Part shown: positions 22,787 to 30,047 of the stretch, piece by piece
Layout: every line of letters starts with the position of its first letter
How positions within the stretch are numbered: position 1 is the stretch's first letter
NCBI GenBank assembly: GCA_043802925.1
Contig: JAZDKP010000111.1
Location: forward strand, 1 to 30,077
Length of the DNA stretch: 30,077 nucleotides
Origin: JAZDKP01 sp043802925
Lineage (GTDB): Bacteria > Fibrobacterota > OXYB2-FULL-49-7 > JAEUSG01
Direction of reading: 5' to 3'
Position numbers and translations under genes: made by a program
The notes under the pieces: model-generated
What the model saw: only the letters and a program-made list of their open reading frames with translations
Told to the model about the DNA's origin: nothing
Databases searched by the model: none

Positions 22787-23863
22787 ATGAAGGAAACCAT
22801 CCAGACCCTTTTCGAAAAGACCGGAAAACTCCGGGACGTGCTGCGTATTACCGCCCGTGAGGCGCGCATTGCCGAACTCGAGGCCAAAAGCGTTGCGCAG
22901 GACTTCTGGAACGACAACCAGAAGGCCAAAGTCGTCCTCAAGGAAATCGACACTGAGAAAAAGGTCGTCATTCAGTTTAGGACGGGGGAGAAGGCGGTCA
23001 AGGATGCGGCCGACTTTCTTGAAATGTCGCTCTCGGACCCGGACCCGGAAATCAAGGCGGAACTCGAGAACGCGGTCAAGGCCGCGGAAGCGAATGTGGA
23101 TGCGCTCGAACTCATGAAAATGCTCGACGGCCCGGACGATTCGTGCAACGCCATTTTCGAGCTCCACGCGGGCGCGGGCGGCACGGAGTCGCAGGACTGG
23201 GCCCTCATGCTTTTTCGCATGTACACCCGCTATTTTGAAAAAAAGGGCTACCAGAGCCAGCTGATGGACATGCTTGACGGCGAAGAGGCGGGCATCAAAA
23301 GCGCAACGCTCGAGGTCACCGGTGACTATGCTTTTGGCTACCTCAAAGCTGAAATCGGCGTGCACCGACTGGTCCGCATCTCGCCTTTCGACTCCAATGC
23401 CCGGCGTCATACGTCCTTTGTGTCCGTTTCGGTCATCCCGCTTGTCGAGGACGTCGATATCGAACTCAACGAGGCCGACATCCGCGTCGACACCTTCCGT
23501 GCCGGCGGTGCGGGAGGACAGCATGTCAACAAGACCGAGTCCGCGGTGCGCATGACGCACCTGCCCACGGGCATGGTAGCCCAATGCCAGGCCGAGCGCT
23601 CGCAGATGAAAAACCGCGCCGCCTGCTTCAAGCTCCTCAAAGCGCGCGTGGTGGTTTACACCCGCGAGCAGGAGGAAAAGGCGCGCGACGCCAAGGCCGT
23701 GGAAAAAAAGAAAATCGAATGGGGCAGCCAGATCCGTTCTTATGTGCTGCATCCTTACAACATGGTCAAGGACCACCGCACGGACCACGAGACCTCCAAC
23801 ACCGCGGCCGTGCTCGATGGCAATATTGAGGAATTCATCCGTCAGTATCTGCTGACGAAATAA
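22787..23863 (+). CDS. prfB: Peptide chain release factor 2 (RF2)
   Basis: The 358-aa protein is a standard class I release factor. The stop-codon-reading SPF tripeptide is at 199-201 (RISPFDSNARRHTSF), which marks RF2 (UGA/UAA), and the catalytic GGQ is at 243-245 (GAGGQHVNKTESAVR). It also has the conserved GWGSQIRSYV-type block (EWGSQIRSYVLHPYN) and the C-terminal AVLDG. Unlike the E. coli gene, no in-frame UGA frameshift site is present: the N-terminal codons run straight through the equivalent region (KLRDVLRITAREARIAEL). So the autoregulatory +1 frameshift common in RF2 genes is absent here. The gene diverges from the PorZ-like gene across 89 bp and is followed 11 nt later by a GT-C gene. 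Confidence 0.97.
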   Translation: MKETIQTLFEKTGKLRDVLRITAREARIAELEAKSVAQDFWNDNQKAKVVLKEIDTEKKVVIQFRTGEKAVKDAADFLEMSLSDPDPEIKAELENAVKAAEANVDALELMKMLDGPDDSCNAIFELHAGAGGTESQDWALMLFRMYTRYFEKKGYQSQLMDMLDGEEAGIKSATLEVTGDYAFGYLKAEIGVHRLVRISPFDSNARRHTSFVSVSVIPLVEDVDIELNEADIRVDTFRAGGAGGQHVNKTESAVRMTHLPTGMVAQCQAERSQMKNRAACFKLLKARVVVYTREQEEKARDAKAVEKKKIEWGSQIRSYVLHPYNMVKDHRTDHETSNTAAVLDGNIEEFIRQYLLTK

Positions 23864-23874
23864 AGGCGGTCCTT

Positions 23875-25461
23875 GTGCCCCCCTTCAGGGAATACGGCGC
23901 TTATCTCTTCCTGTTTCTGGCTTTTCTGCTTTCGCGTTTCCTTTTTCTTTCGCACACCCCCTACGAATGGGATTCGGTCAGCTTTGCCTTTGCAATCCGC
24001 GACTTCTCCATTCCGTCCGACGCGCCGCACCCGCCCGGGTATCTCTACTACGTGCTGGCCGGCCAGCTGGCGGACGCTGTTTTCCGGGACCCTCTTCGCA
24101 GCCTCCTGGCCCTCAACTTCATTTTCGGCGCACTCACCTTCGGCGTACTCTACCGCATCGGCCGTCTGCTCCGCGGTCGCAGGGCCGGCCTTCTCGCGGC
24201 CTTCCTTTTCGTCGTCAATCCCTTTGCATGGTTCTACGGCGAAGTGGCGGAAATCTACCTCACACTCGGCTGCATGAGCGCGCTCTGCGGCTATTTTTTC
24301 CTGCGCTACGAACGCGACGGCCAGCCCGGGTCCCTCTACCGGGCCACGCTCATGCTGGGTATTGCGGGCGGGTTCCGGCCCGACGCCCTCTTCTTTCTCC
24401 TTCCACTCTGGGGTTACCTGGTCTTCTTCATCCACCCCTGCCGCCGCACGGCGTTCCTGCAGGCGCTACTCCTGGCGGTGCTCACACTCGCCTGGGGCGT
24501 GCCGGTCCTTGTCAACTGCAACGGGCTTTCCTCTTATCTGGCCCTTTCCGGTGCCAATGTCGCCCCCTTTTTCCGCGACCACTCGGTGCTGTTCGGCGCC
24601 CCGGTTGCGGCGCACCTCCGCATGGTTGCCCGGCTTGGGGCCTGGACGCTTCTCGGACTCGGTCCCCTGCTCATGGTCATCGCGGCCGCGCTCCTTTCGG
24701 GCCGGTGGCGGACCGAGCATCTGCGCGACACGCGTCTTTTCCTGCTCTGGACGGTCCCGGCGTTTATTTTTTTCGCTCTGTTCTATATTGCAAAGCCCGG
24801 ATATCTGCTGTTCCTGCTGCCGCCGGTCATCCTGGCTACCGCTGCCTGCATTGATCGTCTTTTCCGCATCGAGACCCACGGCCCGTGGAAAATAATCGCC
24901 GTGCTTCTGTTGCTTTCGCTTCCCGGGCTCTTCTATCTTTTTTCGCCGGGGACCGGAGGCCACGACGCTGATTTCCGAGTCCAGGGCGGCGCGCGGAACG
25001 CGCTCAAGCGCCTCTTCCGTTATACCCTCAGCGACCTCCGGGCCATGGATGCCCTCAACGAGACGCATCGGCTGCTTGTCAGCCGCGCCCTTCTCGACCA
25101 CCCCGAAACCATCCTGGTCTTTGCGGAACCCTCGCACTGGAGCTTCCGCGCGGCCAATTATTATTTCCCGGAGACCGAAGCGCACCTTTTCTTTGATGTG
25201 TCCGGGGTCCCTTTTGCCGGCCACGAACAGTATGAGTATGGCCGTAACTATACCGTCCAGGGGCTTTCGGTCCAGACGGAGCAGCGGCCAGTGCTTTTTT
25301 TTACACTCGAGCACACTCCCGCAGCCGCGATGCTCAACGGACTCGGCCTGGACCGGGTCGACGTCCTGGACGCTTATGCCTACTGGCTGGCCGGTGACAA
25401 TGTCCGTACCGTTGATTTCTGCAACCGCCGGATATCGCTCCTGCCGTTAAACACCCCTTGA
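23875..25461 (+). CDS. GT-C superfamily membrane glycosyltransferase-like protein
   Basis: The 528-aa protein has about ten membrane spans in its first ~360 residues. It has the GT-C pattern of an acidic residue in the first outer loop (YEWDSVSFA, Asp33), then DAPHPPGYLYYVLAG (HPP at 52-54) and FNPFAWFYGEVAEIY-type helices. The last ~165 residues form a soluble domain. The start is a GTG at 23875 with an AAGG ribosome-binding site (23863-23866) 8 nt upstream. It is the third GT-C protein in the window and follows prfB by 11 nt, so it is probably read through from the prfB promoter. Its sugar donor and acceptor are unknown. The HPP motif and topology make transferase function likely, but this is less certain than for the ArnT-like gene. 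Confidence 0.82.
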   Translation: MPPFREYGAYLFLFLAFLLSRFLFLSHTPYEWDSVSFAFAIRDFSIPSDAPHPPGYLYYVLAGQLADAVFRDPLRSLLALNFIFGALTFGVLYRIGRLLRGRRAGLLAAFLFVVNPFAWFYGEVAEIYLTLGCMSALCGYFFLRYERDGQPGSLYRATLMLGIAGGFRPDALFFLLPLWGYLVFFIHPCRRTAFLQALLLAVLTLAWGVPVLVNCNGLSSYLALSGANVAPFFRDHSVLFGAPVAAHLRMVARLGAWTLLGLGPLLMVIAAALLSGRWRTEHLRDTRLFLLWTVPAFIFFALFYIAKPGYLLFLLPPVILATAACIDRLFRIETHGPWKIIAVLLLLSLPGLFYLFSPGTGGHDADFRVQGGARNALKRLFRYTLSDLRAMDALNETHRLLVSRALLDHPETILVFAEPSHWSFRAANYYFPETEAHLFFDVSGVPFAGHEQYEYGRNYTVQGLSVQTEQRPVLFFTLEHTPAAAMLNGLGLDRVDVLDAYAYWLAGDNVRTVDFCNRRISLLPLNTP

Positions 25462-25485
25462 AATGCGGTCGTAGCGTCGTATTTC
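25460..25485 (+). terminator. Imperfect stem-loop after the GT-C gene
   Basis: GAAATGCG (25460-25467) and CGTATTTC (25478-25485) pair over eight positions with one G-U, around a 10-nt loop, starting at the GT-C stop codon. No T-run follows directly, so it is at best a weak terminator candidate. Confidence 0.25.
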
Positions 25486-25496
25486 ACGCATTGTGT

Positions 25497-25526
25497 TTGC
25501 CTTCCCGGGCCCCTTTTTGCTATTTT
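25497..25526 (+). promoter_or_regulatory. Putative tig-clpP-clpX promoter
   Basis: TTGCCT (25497-25502), an 18-nt spacer and TATTTT (25521-25526), with a 40-nt stretch to the GTG start and a strong Shine-Dalgarno AAGGAG at 25553-25558. This is a normal leader, unlike the leaderless units elsewhere in the window. Confidence 0.45.
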
Positions 25527-25566
25527 TTACTCTTCAAATTGTAAACCTATCCAAGGAGCGTTTATC

Positions 25567-26847
25567 GTGGAAGTCTTGGTCCAGGAAAAAAACAGCTTTA
25601 CGCGCGTTCTCTCGGTCACGGTCCCGGAGGCGCAGATCAACGAAAAGTACGAAGAAGTCCTGAAAAATTATAAAAAGGAAGTCAGCCTTCCCGGCTTCAG
25701 GCCCGGCAAGGTCCCGCGTGACATGATCGTCCAGCGTTTTGGCAAGGTCATGCGCGAAGAGGCGGTCGAGAAAATGGTGTCCGCGGGTTTCAGCGATGCC
25801 TGCAAGGAAAAGAAGATTGAACCCATTTCACGGCCGCTCATCACCAAACTTGAGGCCAAAGAAGGGGCGCCGCTCTGCTTTGAAGCGGAAATTGAAATTG
25901 AACCCCAAGTCAAAATCGAGAAATACAAGGACCTGGGCGTCCAGGTCACGGTCGCGCCCGTGGAAGACAAGGAAGTTGACACCGTCATCGCGGAAATCCG
26001 CGACCGGCTGTCCGTGCTCAAGCCCGTGGAACGCGAGGTCAAAAAGGGCGACTACGCGGACATTGAGTATAAAAAGGTCATCATCGGCGGCGAGGAGAAA
26101 AGCGACTATCAGAGCCCCAAGTATCCGGTCGAAATCGGCGAAAGCAAGCAGCTCCAGGAATTTGACAGGAGCTTCGTGGGCATGAAGGCCGGGGAGGAAA
26201 AAACCATTACCTTCACCTTCCCCGAGGACTACGTATACAAGGAGGTCGCGGGCAAGCCCGCCGCCTTTACGGTGCTGCTCAACAGTGTCAAGGAAAAGGA
26301 GCTGCCCGAACTCAACGACGAGTTTGCAAAGGGCGCCAGCCCCCGCGCTAAAACCATGGACGAGCTTAAGACGATCATCCATGACGACCTGGCCGAGGAG
26401 CACGAGCGTGCGGGCCTTAACAAGGCCTATTCCGAGGCCATCGACACGCTCATCGAAAAAAACCCCTTTGACATCCCCGGTTCACGCGTCGCGTCCTATC
26501 TCGATTATTCGTGGGAGGACTTCAAAAAACAGTACCCCCAGACAAAAGCCACCCGCGAGGAGTTCGACGGCAAAAACCGCGATGCGGTCCTCCGCGATCT
26601 CAAGCGCTACAAGATTCTCCACGCTGTGGCCGATGCCGAGGGCCTCAAACCCACGCAGGACGAGGTGGACGCCGAAATCCGCGCGTACGCCGAGTCGCGG
26701 GGCGGGGAGTTCGAAAAATTCAAGGCTGCGCTCAAAAAGTCCGGCCAGATTATGGAAATCCGCGAGTCCCTGCGCGAGCAGAAGGCGCTCGATTTCCTCG
26801 TCGGCCACACCCGCAAGCTCAAAACCGCGGACCCCAAGGAGGCATAA
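25567..26847 (+). CDS. tig: Trigger factor
   Basis: The 426-aa protein has the ribosome-binding signature GFRPGKVP (43-50), a central FKBP-like isomerase domain from about residue 150 (KKGDYADIEYKK, IGESKQLQEFDRSFVGMKAGEEKTI) and a helical C-terminal chaperone domain ending in LREQKALDFLVGHTRK. Trigger factor binds ribosomal protein L23 at the tunnel exit and shields nascent chains. The GTG start is supported by AAGGAG 8 nt upstream and by the N-terminal MEVLVQEKNSFTRVLSVTV beginning. It is followed after 2 nt by clpP, whose Shine-Dalgarno AAGGAGG (26836-26842) lies within the last codons of tig. The tig-clpP-clpX order is widely conserved. Confidence 0.97.
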   Translation: MEVLVQEKNSFTRVLSVTVPEAQINEKYEEVLKNYKKEVSLPGFRPGKVPRDMIVQRFGKVMREEAVEKMVSAGFSDACKEKKIEPISRPLITKLEAKEGAPLCFEAEIEIEPQVKIEKYKDLGVQVTVAPVEDKEVDTVIAEIRDRLSVLKPVEREVKKGDYADIEYKKVIIGGEEKSDYQSPKYPVEIGESKQLQEFDRSFVGMKAGEEKTITFTFPEDYVYKEVAGKPAAFTVLLNSVKEKELPELNDEFAKGASPRAKTMDELKTIIHDDLAEEHERAGLNKAYSEAIDTLIEKNPFDIPGSRVASYLDYSWEDFKKQYPQTKATREEFDGKNRDAVLRDLKRYKILHAVADAEGLKPTQDEVDAEIRAYAESRGGEFEKFKAALKKSGQIMEIRESLREQKALDFLVGHTRKLKTADPKEA

Positions 26848-26849
26848 AC

Positions 26850-27440
26850 ATGCTCGTACCCATGGTCATCGAACAGACGGGACGGGGCGAACGCTCCTAC
26901 GATATCTACTCCCGTCTGCTCAAGGAACGCATCATCTTCATCGGCACCGACATTGACGACGTGGTGGCCAATGTCATCATGGCGCAGCTTATCTTCCTCG
27001 AGTACGAGGACCCGGAAAAGGACATCAGCCTCTACATTAATTCCCCGGGCGGCCTCGTGTCCTCCGGGCTCGCCATCTACGACACCATTCAGTTCGTCAA
27101 ACCGAGTGTCACCACCATCTGCATGGGCCAGGCTTCCAGTATGGCGGCCATCCTGCTCTGCGCGGGCACCAAGGGCAAGCGCTTCGCCCTGCCCAATGCG
27201 CGCATTATGATTCACCAGCCCATCGGTGGCATCGGCGGCCAGGCCGCGGACATCCAGATCCACGCCAAGGAGATCCTGGGTATCAAGACACGCCTCAATG
27301 CCATCCTTTCCAAGCATACGGGCCAGCCGGTGGAGCGCATCGTCAAAGACAGCGACCGCAACTTCTTTATGACCGCCGAGCAGGCGCTGGAGTACGGCAT
27401 CATCGACGAAATCATCCATGGCAAGGGAAACCGCAAGTAA
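26850..27440 (+). CDS. clpP: ATP-dependent Clp protease proteolytic subunit ClpP
   Basis: The 196-aa protein is a full-length ClpP with the standard MLVPMVIEQTGRGERSYDIYSRLL N-terminus, YINSPGG, and nucleophile Ser97 in CMGQASSMAA and His122 in RIMIHQP. The catalytic Asp is unusual: the ungapped match to E. coli mature ClpP places Asn at residue 171 (codon AAC at 27360-27362, KDSDRNFFMTAEQALEYG), where E. coli has Asp171. Asp167 and Asp169 are nearby. The same Asp-to-Asn change is known in Listeria ClpP1. It may lower activity alone or call for a partner subunit. The ATG at 26850 follows AAGGAGG by 7 nt; a longer frame from 26511 is a shadow of tig. The clpX start overlaps its stop (TAATG). 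Confidence 0.95.
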   Translation: MLVPMVIEQTGRGERSYDIYSRLLKERIIFIGTDIDDVVANVIMAQLIFLEYEDPEKDISLYINSPGGLVSSGLAIYDTIQFVKPSVTTICMGQASSMAAILLCAGTKGKRFALPNARIMIHQPIGGIGGQAADIQIHAKEILGIKTRLNAILSKHTGQPVERIVKDSDRNFFMTAEQALEYGIIDEIIHGKGNRK

Positions 27441-28678
27441 TGGCCCGCCTGGCCCGCCAGACCTGTTCCTTCTGTAACAAGGGGCCCCACGAGGTCAAGC
27501 GCCTCATCACGGGCCCGGAAGGCAACATCTGCGACAAATGCGTGGTCATGTGCTCCGATATGATTCGCGGCGAGGCCGCGGCCGCGGCGCCCGAGTTCAT
27601 TCTGCCCCGGCCTTCGGACATCAAGCGCGAACTCGACCAGTACGTCATCGGCCAGGAAGAGGCCAAGCAGTACCTCTCGGTCCTTGTGTACAACCACTAC
27701 AAGCGCATCCAGCACCGTGCCCGGCCCGGCGACGTTGAAATTGACAAGTCCAATATCCTTATGCTCGGGCCCACGGGTTCCGGAAAAACGCTCCTGGCGC
27801 AGACCCTGGCCCGTATCCTCAAGGTCCCGTTCACCATCGTCGATGCCACGGTGCTCACCGAAGCGGGATATGTGGGTGAGGACGTGGAGAACATCCTTGT
27901 GCGCCTGGTCCAGGCCGCCAATTACGACGTGGCCGCAACCGAGCGGGGCATCATCTATATTGATGAAATCGACAAGATCAGCCGCAAGTCCGCCAACCCC
28001 TCCATCACGCGCGACGTGTCGGGTGAGGGGGTGCAGCAGGGACTGCTTAAAATTCTCGAAGGCACGGTTTCCGCGGTGCCGCCCAAGGGCGGCCGCAAGC
28101 ATCCGGAGCAGAACCTGGTGCACATCAACACCAAAAACATCCTCTTTATCTGCGGCGGCGCCTTTGAGGGCATCGAAGACGTCATTGCGCGGCGCACGGG
28201 CAAAGGCCGTATGGGGTTCAACCAGGAGGAAAAGCTGGCCAAGGTCATGGACCGCAACCGTCTCCTGGAAATGGTGGAACCCGAGGACCTCATCCAGTAC
28301 GGCCTCATCCCCGAAATGGTGGGACGCCTGCCGGTCATTGCCGCGCTCAAGGAACTCGACCGCGAGGCGCTACGCGCCATCCTTGTCCAACCCAAGAACG
28401 CTATTGTCAAGCAATACCAGAAGCTGTTCGAAATGGAGGGGGTGGAGCTCACCTTTACCGACTGCGCGCTCGACGCCATCGTCGACGCCGCGCTCAATAA
28501 AAAGACCGGCGCGCGCGGTTTGCGCCTTGTCATCGAACGGATGATGGTGGAGGTCATGTACGAGGTGCCGAACGACAAGGAAATCATCGGCGTGACGGTC
28601 GATGGTGCGTCCATCCGCGGTGAAAAGGCCCCTCAGTTCCTGCGGCGCGACGAACGCGCCAGCAAGCTCGCTTCCTAA
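27440..28678 (+). CDS. clpX: ATP-dependent Clp protease ATPase subunit ClpX
   Basis: The 412-aa protein has the N-terminal zinc-binding domain (Cys9, Cys12, Cys31, Cys34), Walker A GPTGSGKT (110-117), the pore loop GYVG (143-146) and Walker B IIYIDEIDKI (Asp175-Glu176). It also has GGRKHPEQ after the Walker B region and GARGLRLVIE near the C-terminus (sensor 2). ClpX unfolds tagged substrates and feeds them into ClpP. Length and motifs are normal, so this half of the protease looks fully functional. The ATG shares one base with the clpP stop. A stem-loop (28679-28694) begins directly after the stop codon. Confidence 0.98.
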   Translation: MARLARQTCSFCNKGPHEVKRLITGPEGNICDKCVVMCSDMIRGEAAAAAPEFILPRPSDIKRELDQYVIGQEEAKQYLSVLVYNHYKRIQHRARPGDVEIDKSNILMLGPTGSGKTLLAQTLARILKVPFTIVDATVLTEAGYVGEDVENILVRLVQAANYDVAATERGIIYIDEIDKISRKSANPSITRDVSGEGVQQGLLKILEGTVSAVPPKGGRKHPEQNLVHINTKNILFICGGAFEGIEDVIARRTGKGRMGFNQEEKLAKVMDRNRLLEMVEPEDLIQYGLIPEMVGRLPVIAALKELDREALRAILVQPKNAIVKQYQKLFEMEGVELTFTDCALDAIVDAALNKKTGARGLRLVIERMMVEVMYEVPNDKEIIGVTVDGASIRGEKAPQFLRRDERASKLAS

Positions 28679-28694
28679 TTCGGCCAAGGCCGAA
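28679..28694 (+). terminator. Stem-loop directly after clpX
   Basis: TTCGGCC (28679-28685) and GGCCGAA (28688-28694) form a 7-bp perfect stem with an AA centre, right after the clpX stop. No T-run follows on the plus strand, so factor-independent termination is uncertain. Confidence 0.4.
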
Positions 28695-28696
28695 AA

Positions 28697-28761
28697 TTAG
28701 AGTCTGTAAATCGGCAACTTATCTACGTTTTTCACGTAGATGTTGCCGATACAGACTCTAA
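28697..28761. repeat. 65-nt bulged hairpin between clpX and rmuC, containing the rmuC stop
   Basis: Left arm 28697-28728 and right arm 28734-28761 pair as three perfect blocks (12, 8 and 8 bp): TTAGAGTCTGTA, TCGGCAAC and ATCTACGT. Two-base bulges (AA, TT) occur only on the left arm, and the loop is 5 nt. The right arm includes the rmuC stop (CTA at 28758-28760). On the minus strand the hairpin is followed by TTTT, so it could terminate rmuC. Its length and regular bulges also resemble a mobile palindromic element. Confidence 0.85.
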
Positions 28762-29846
28762 AGGGCGGTGGGCTCCTTCTCTTCCGCTTCCAGCAGGCTT
28801 TCGTTTCCAGTTATCCGGCCCACTTGTTTGTCGAGCAGTTCAAACCGTTTCACGGTGTCGTCGTAGTCTTTCTTAAGCGCGTCGAGCCGTACGCCAAAAC
28901 GCGTGAAATGATCGTAGAATTTTTTGAAATCAACCTGGACTTTCTTCAGCCGTTCCTGGATTTCCTGCGCGCTTTTTTCAATCTCCATGCCTTTGAGTCC
29001 GAACAGGATGACCTGCAGGTAGGCGTAGAGTGAGTTGGGCGACACCGGGATGACCTTGAACTTGCGCGCGGTCTCGGCCACGGAGCCGGCCTCGGAGGCG
29101 TCGTCGCCGCGGGTGATGACCTCATAGTAGATGGTTTCGGAGGGCACGTACATGAGCGCGAAATCGTAGGTGCCCTCGTCGGGCCGGATGTACTTTTCCG
29201 CGATGGAAACGATGTGTTTCTTGACGTCAGCGAAGAACTCCTTCCGGAGCCGCGCCCGGTCGGGGTCGGAAACGTCCGGGGCCGAAAGGCGGCGGAAGGG
29301 ATCGAGCGGGAACTTGGCGTCCACGGGTACGAGACGTCCGCCCAGTTTCAGAACCGCGTCCACCTGCACGGGCGCGCCCTGAAAGCGGTACTGCAGCGCG
29401 TAATGTTCGCGGGGCAGCATCTGACTGAGCAGGTTGTCGAGGATGAGTTCCCCGAGGTTGCCGCGCAGCTTGGGGGACTGGAAAATGTCCGAGAGCCGGC
29501 TGATGTCGCGGCCGATGGAAGCGAGCGCGTCGGTCTTTTCCGTAAGTGTGCCAAGACGCTGCTGGAGCTGCATCATGTACTGGGCCGCGGCATCGAGGCG
29601 CGTATTGGTGCTGTCACTCACGCCCTTAAGGTGCGAACCCACGCCTTCCTGCATGTGCAGGAGGGCGTCCGTGAGGTTTTTACCCGACGTGAGCGAACTG
29701 TCGGCCATTTGCGCCTTCAGCGAATCGAGTTGGCCCTGGAGCATCAGCAGGCCGGTGTCGTCGGCCTTGGGCGGTTTGCGCAGGAGGAGCAGGGCAAAAC
29801 CCGCGGCCACGAGGACGAGGATAATAACGAGAAGCGTGAAAATCAT
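28758..29846 (-). CDS. rmuC: RmuC-family DNA recombination protein
   Basis: The 362-aa protein starts with one transmembrane segment (residues 1-22). A coiled-coil region (about 35-115) follows, then the RmuC domain: RGNLGE (128-133), QVDAVLKLGGRLVPVDAKFPLDPF with Asp163 and Asp176/Lys178 in a nuclease-fold-like arrangement, and VSPNSLYAYLQVILFGLKG. RmuC proteins limit some DNA rearrangements; the enzymatic activity is predicted rather than proven. It converges with clpX across an 80-nt gap filled by two stem-loops. The start at 29846 has no Shine-Dalgarno and a -10-like TATTAT 10 nt upstream. Length is somewhat short of E. coli RmuC (475 aa) but usual for many relatives. Confidence 0.92.
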   Translation of the reverse strand: MIFTLLVIILVLVAAGFALLLLRKPPKADDTGLLMLQGQLDSLKAQMADSSLTSGKNLTDALLHMQEGVGSHLKGVSDSTNTRLDAAAQYMMQLQQRLGTLTEKTDALASIGRDISRLSDIFQSPKLRGNLGELILDNLLSQMLPREHYALQYRFQGAPVQVDAVLKLGGRLVPVDAKFPLDPFRRLSAPDVSDPDRARLRKEFFADVKKHIVSIAEKYIRPDEGTYDFALMYVPSETIYYEVITRGDDASEAGSVAETARKFKVIPVSPNSLYAYLQVILFGLKGMEIEKSAQEIQERLKKVQVDFKKFYDHFTRFGVRLDALKKDYDDTVKRFELLDKQVGRITGNESLLEAEEKEPTAL

Positions 29847-29856
29847 GCAGAGGAAT

Positions 29857-29862
29857 ATAATA
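29857..29862 (-). promoter_or_regulatory. -10-like element of rmuC
   Basis: On the minus strand TATTAT ends 10 nt before the rmuC ATG at 29846; no Shine-Dalgarno and no good -35 are visible. The same hexamer and spacing precede the PorZ-like gene. Confidence 0.4.
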
Positions 29863-29901
29863 AATCGGGTTTGGAAATTGTTATTTTAACTCACCCCCTT
29901 T

Positions 29902-29947
29902 CCCCCTCTCTCGCCCCTCGACTTCGCTCGGGGAACGAGAGAGGGGG
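29902..29947. repeat. Palindromic repeat, copy 1 (complete hairpin)
   Basis: CCCCCTCTCTCG (29902-29913) and CGAGAGAGGGGG (29936-29947) are perfect 12-bp inverted arms. The inner part holds CCCCTCG...CTCGGGG, which can extend the fold. The 30 nt at 29918-29947 recur as an exact inverted copy at 30048-30077. It lies in the 231-nt stretch upstream of rmuC, which otherwise shows only the promoter-like element and no gene. Confidence 0.85.
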
Positions 29948-30047
29948 CCGTTTCCGGAGAAAAAAGAGGAGTTAATTAAGTCAAGCATTTAAGAAAGAAT
30001 AGAGGTTCGGCAGGTTGACAACAGATTGTTTTTCTTCAGCCATGAGC

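Noticed and set aside
22787..22870. Programmed +1 frameshift in prfB
   Set aside because: No in-frame TGA or CTTTGA-like site; the frame is continuous and full length.
26511..26849. Upstream extension of the clpP frame
   Set aside because: It runs inside tig, has no family resemblance, and a strong Shine-Dalgarno precedes the ATG at 26850.
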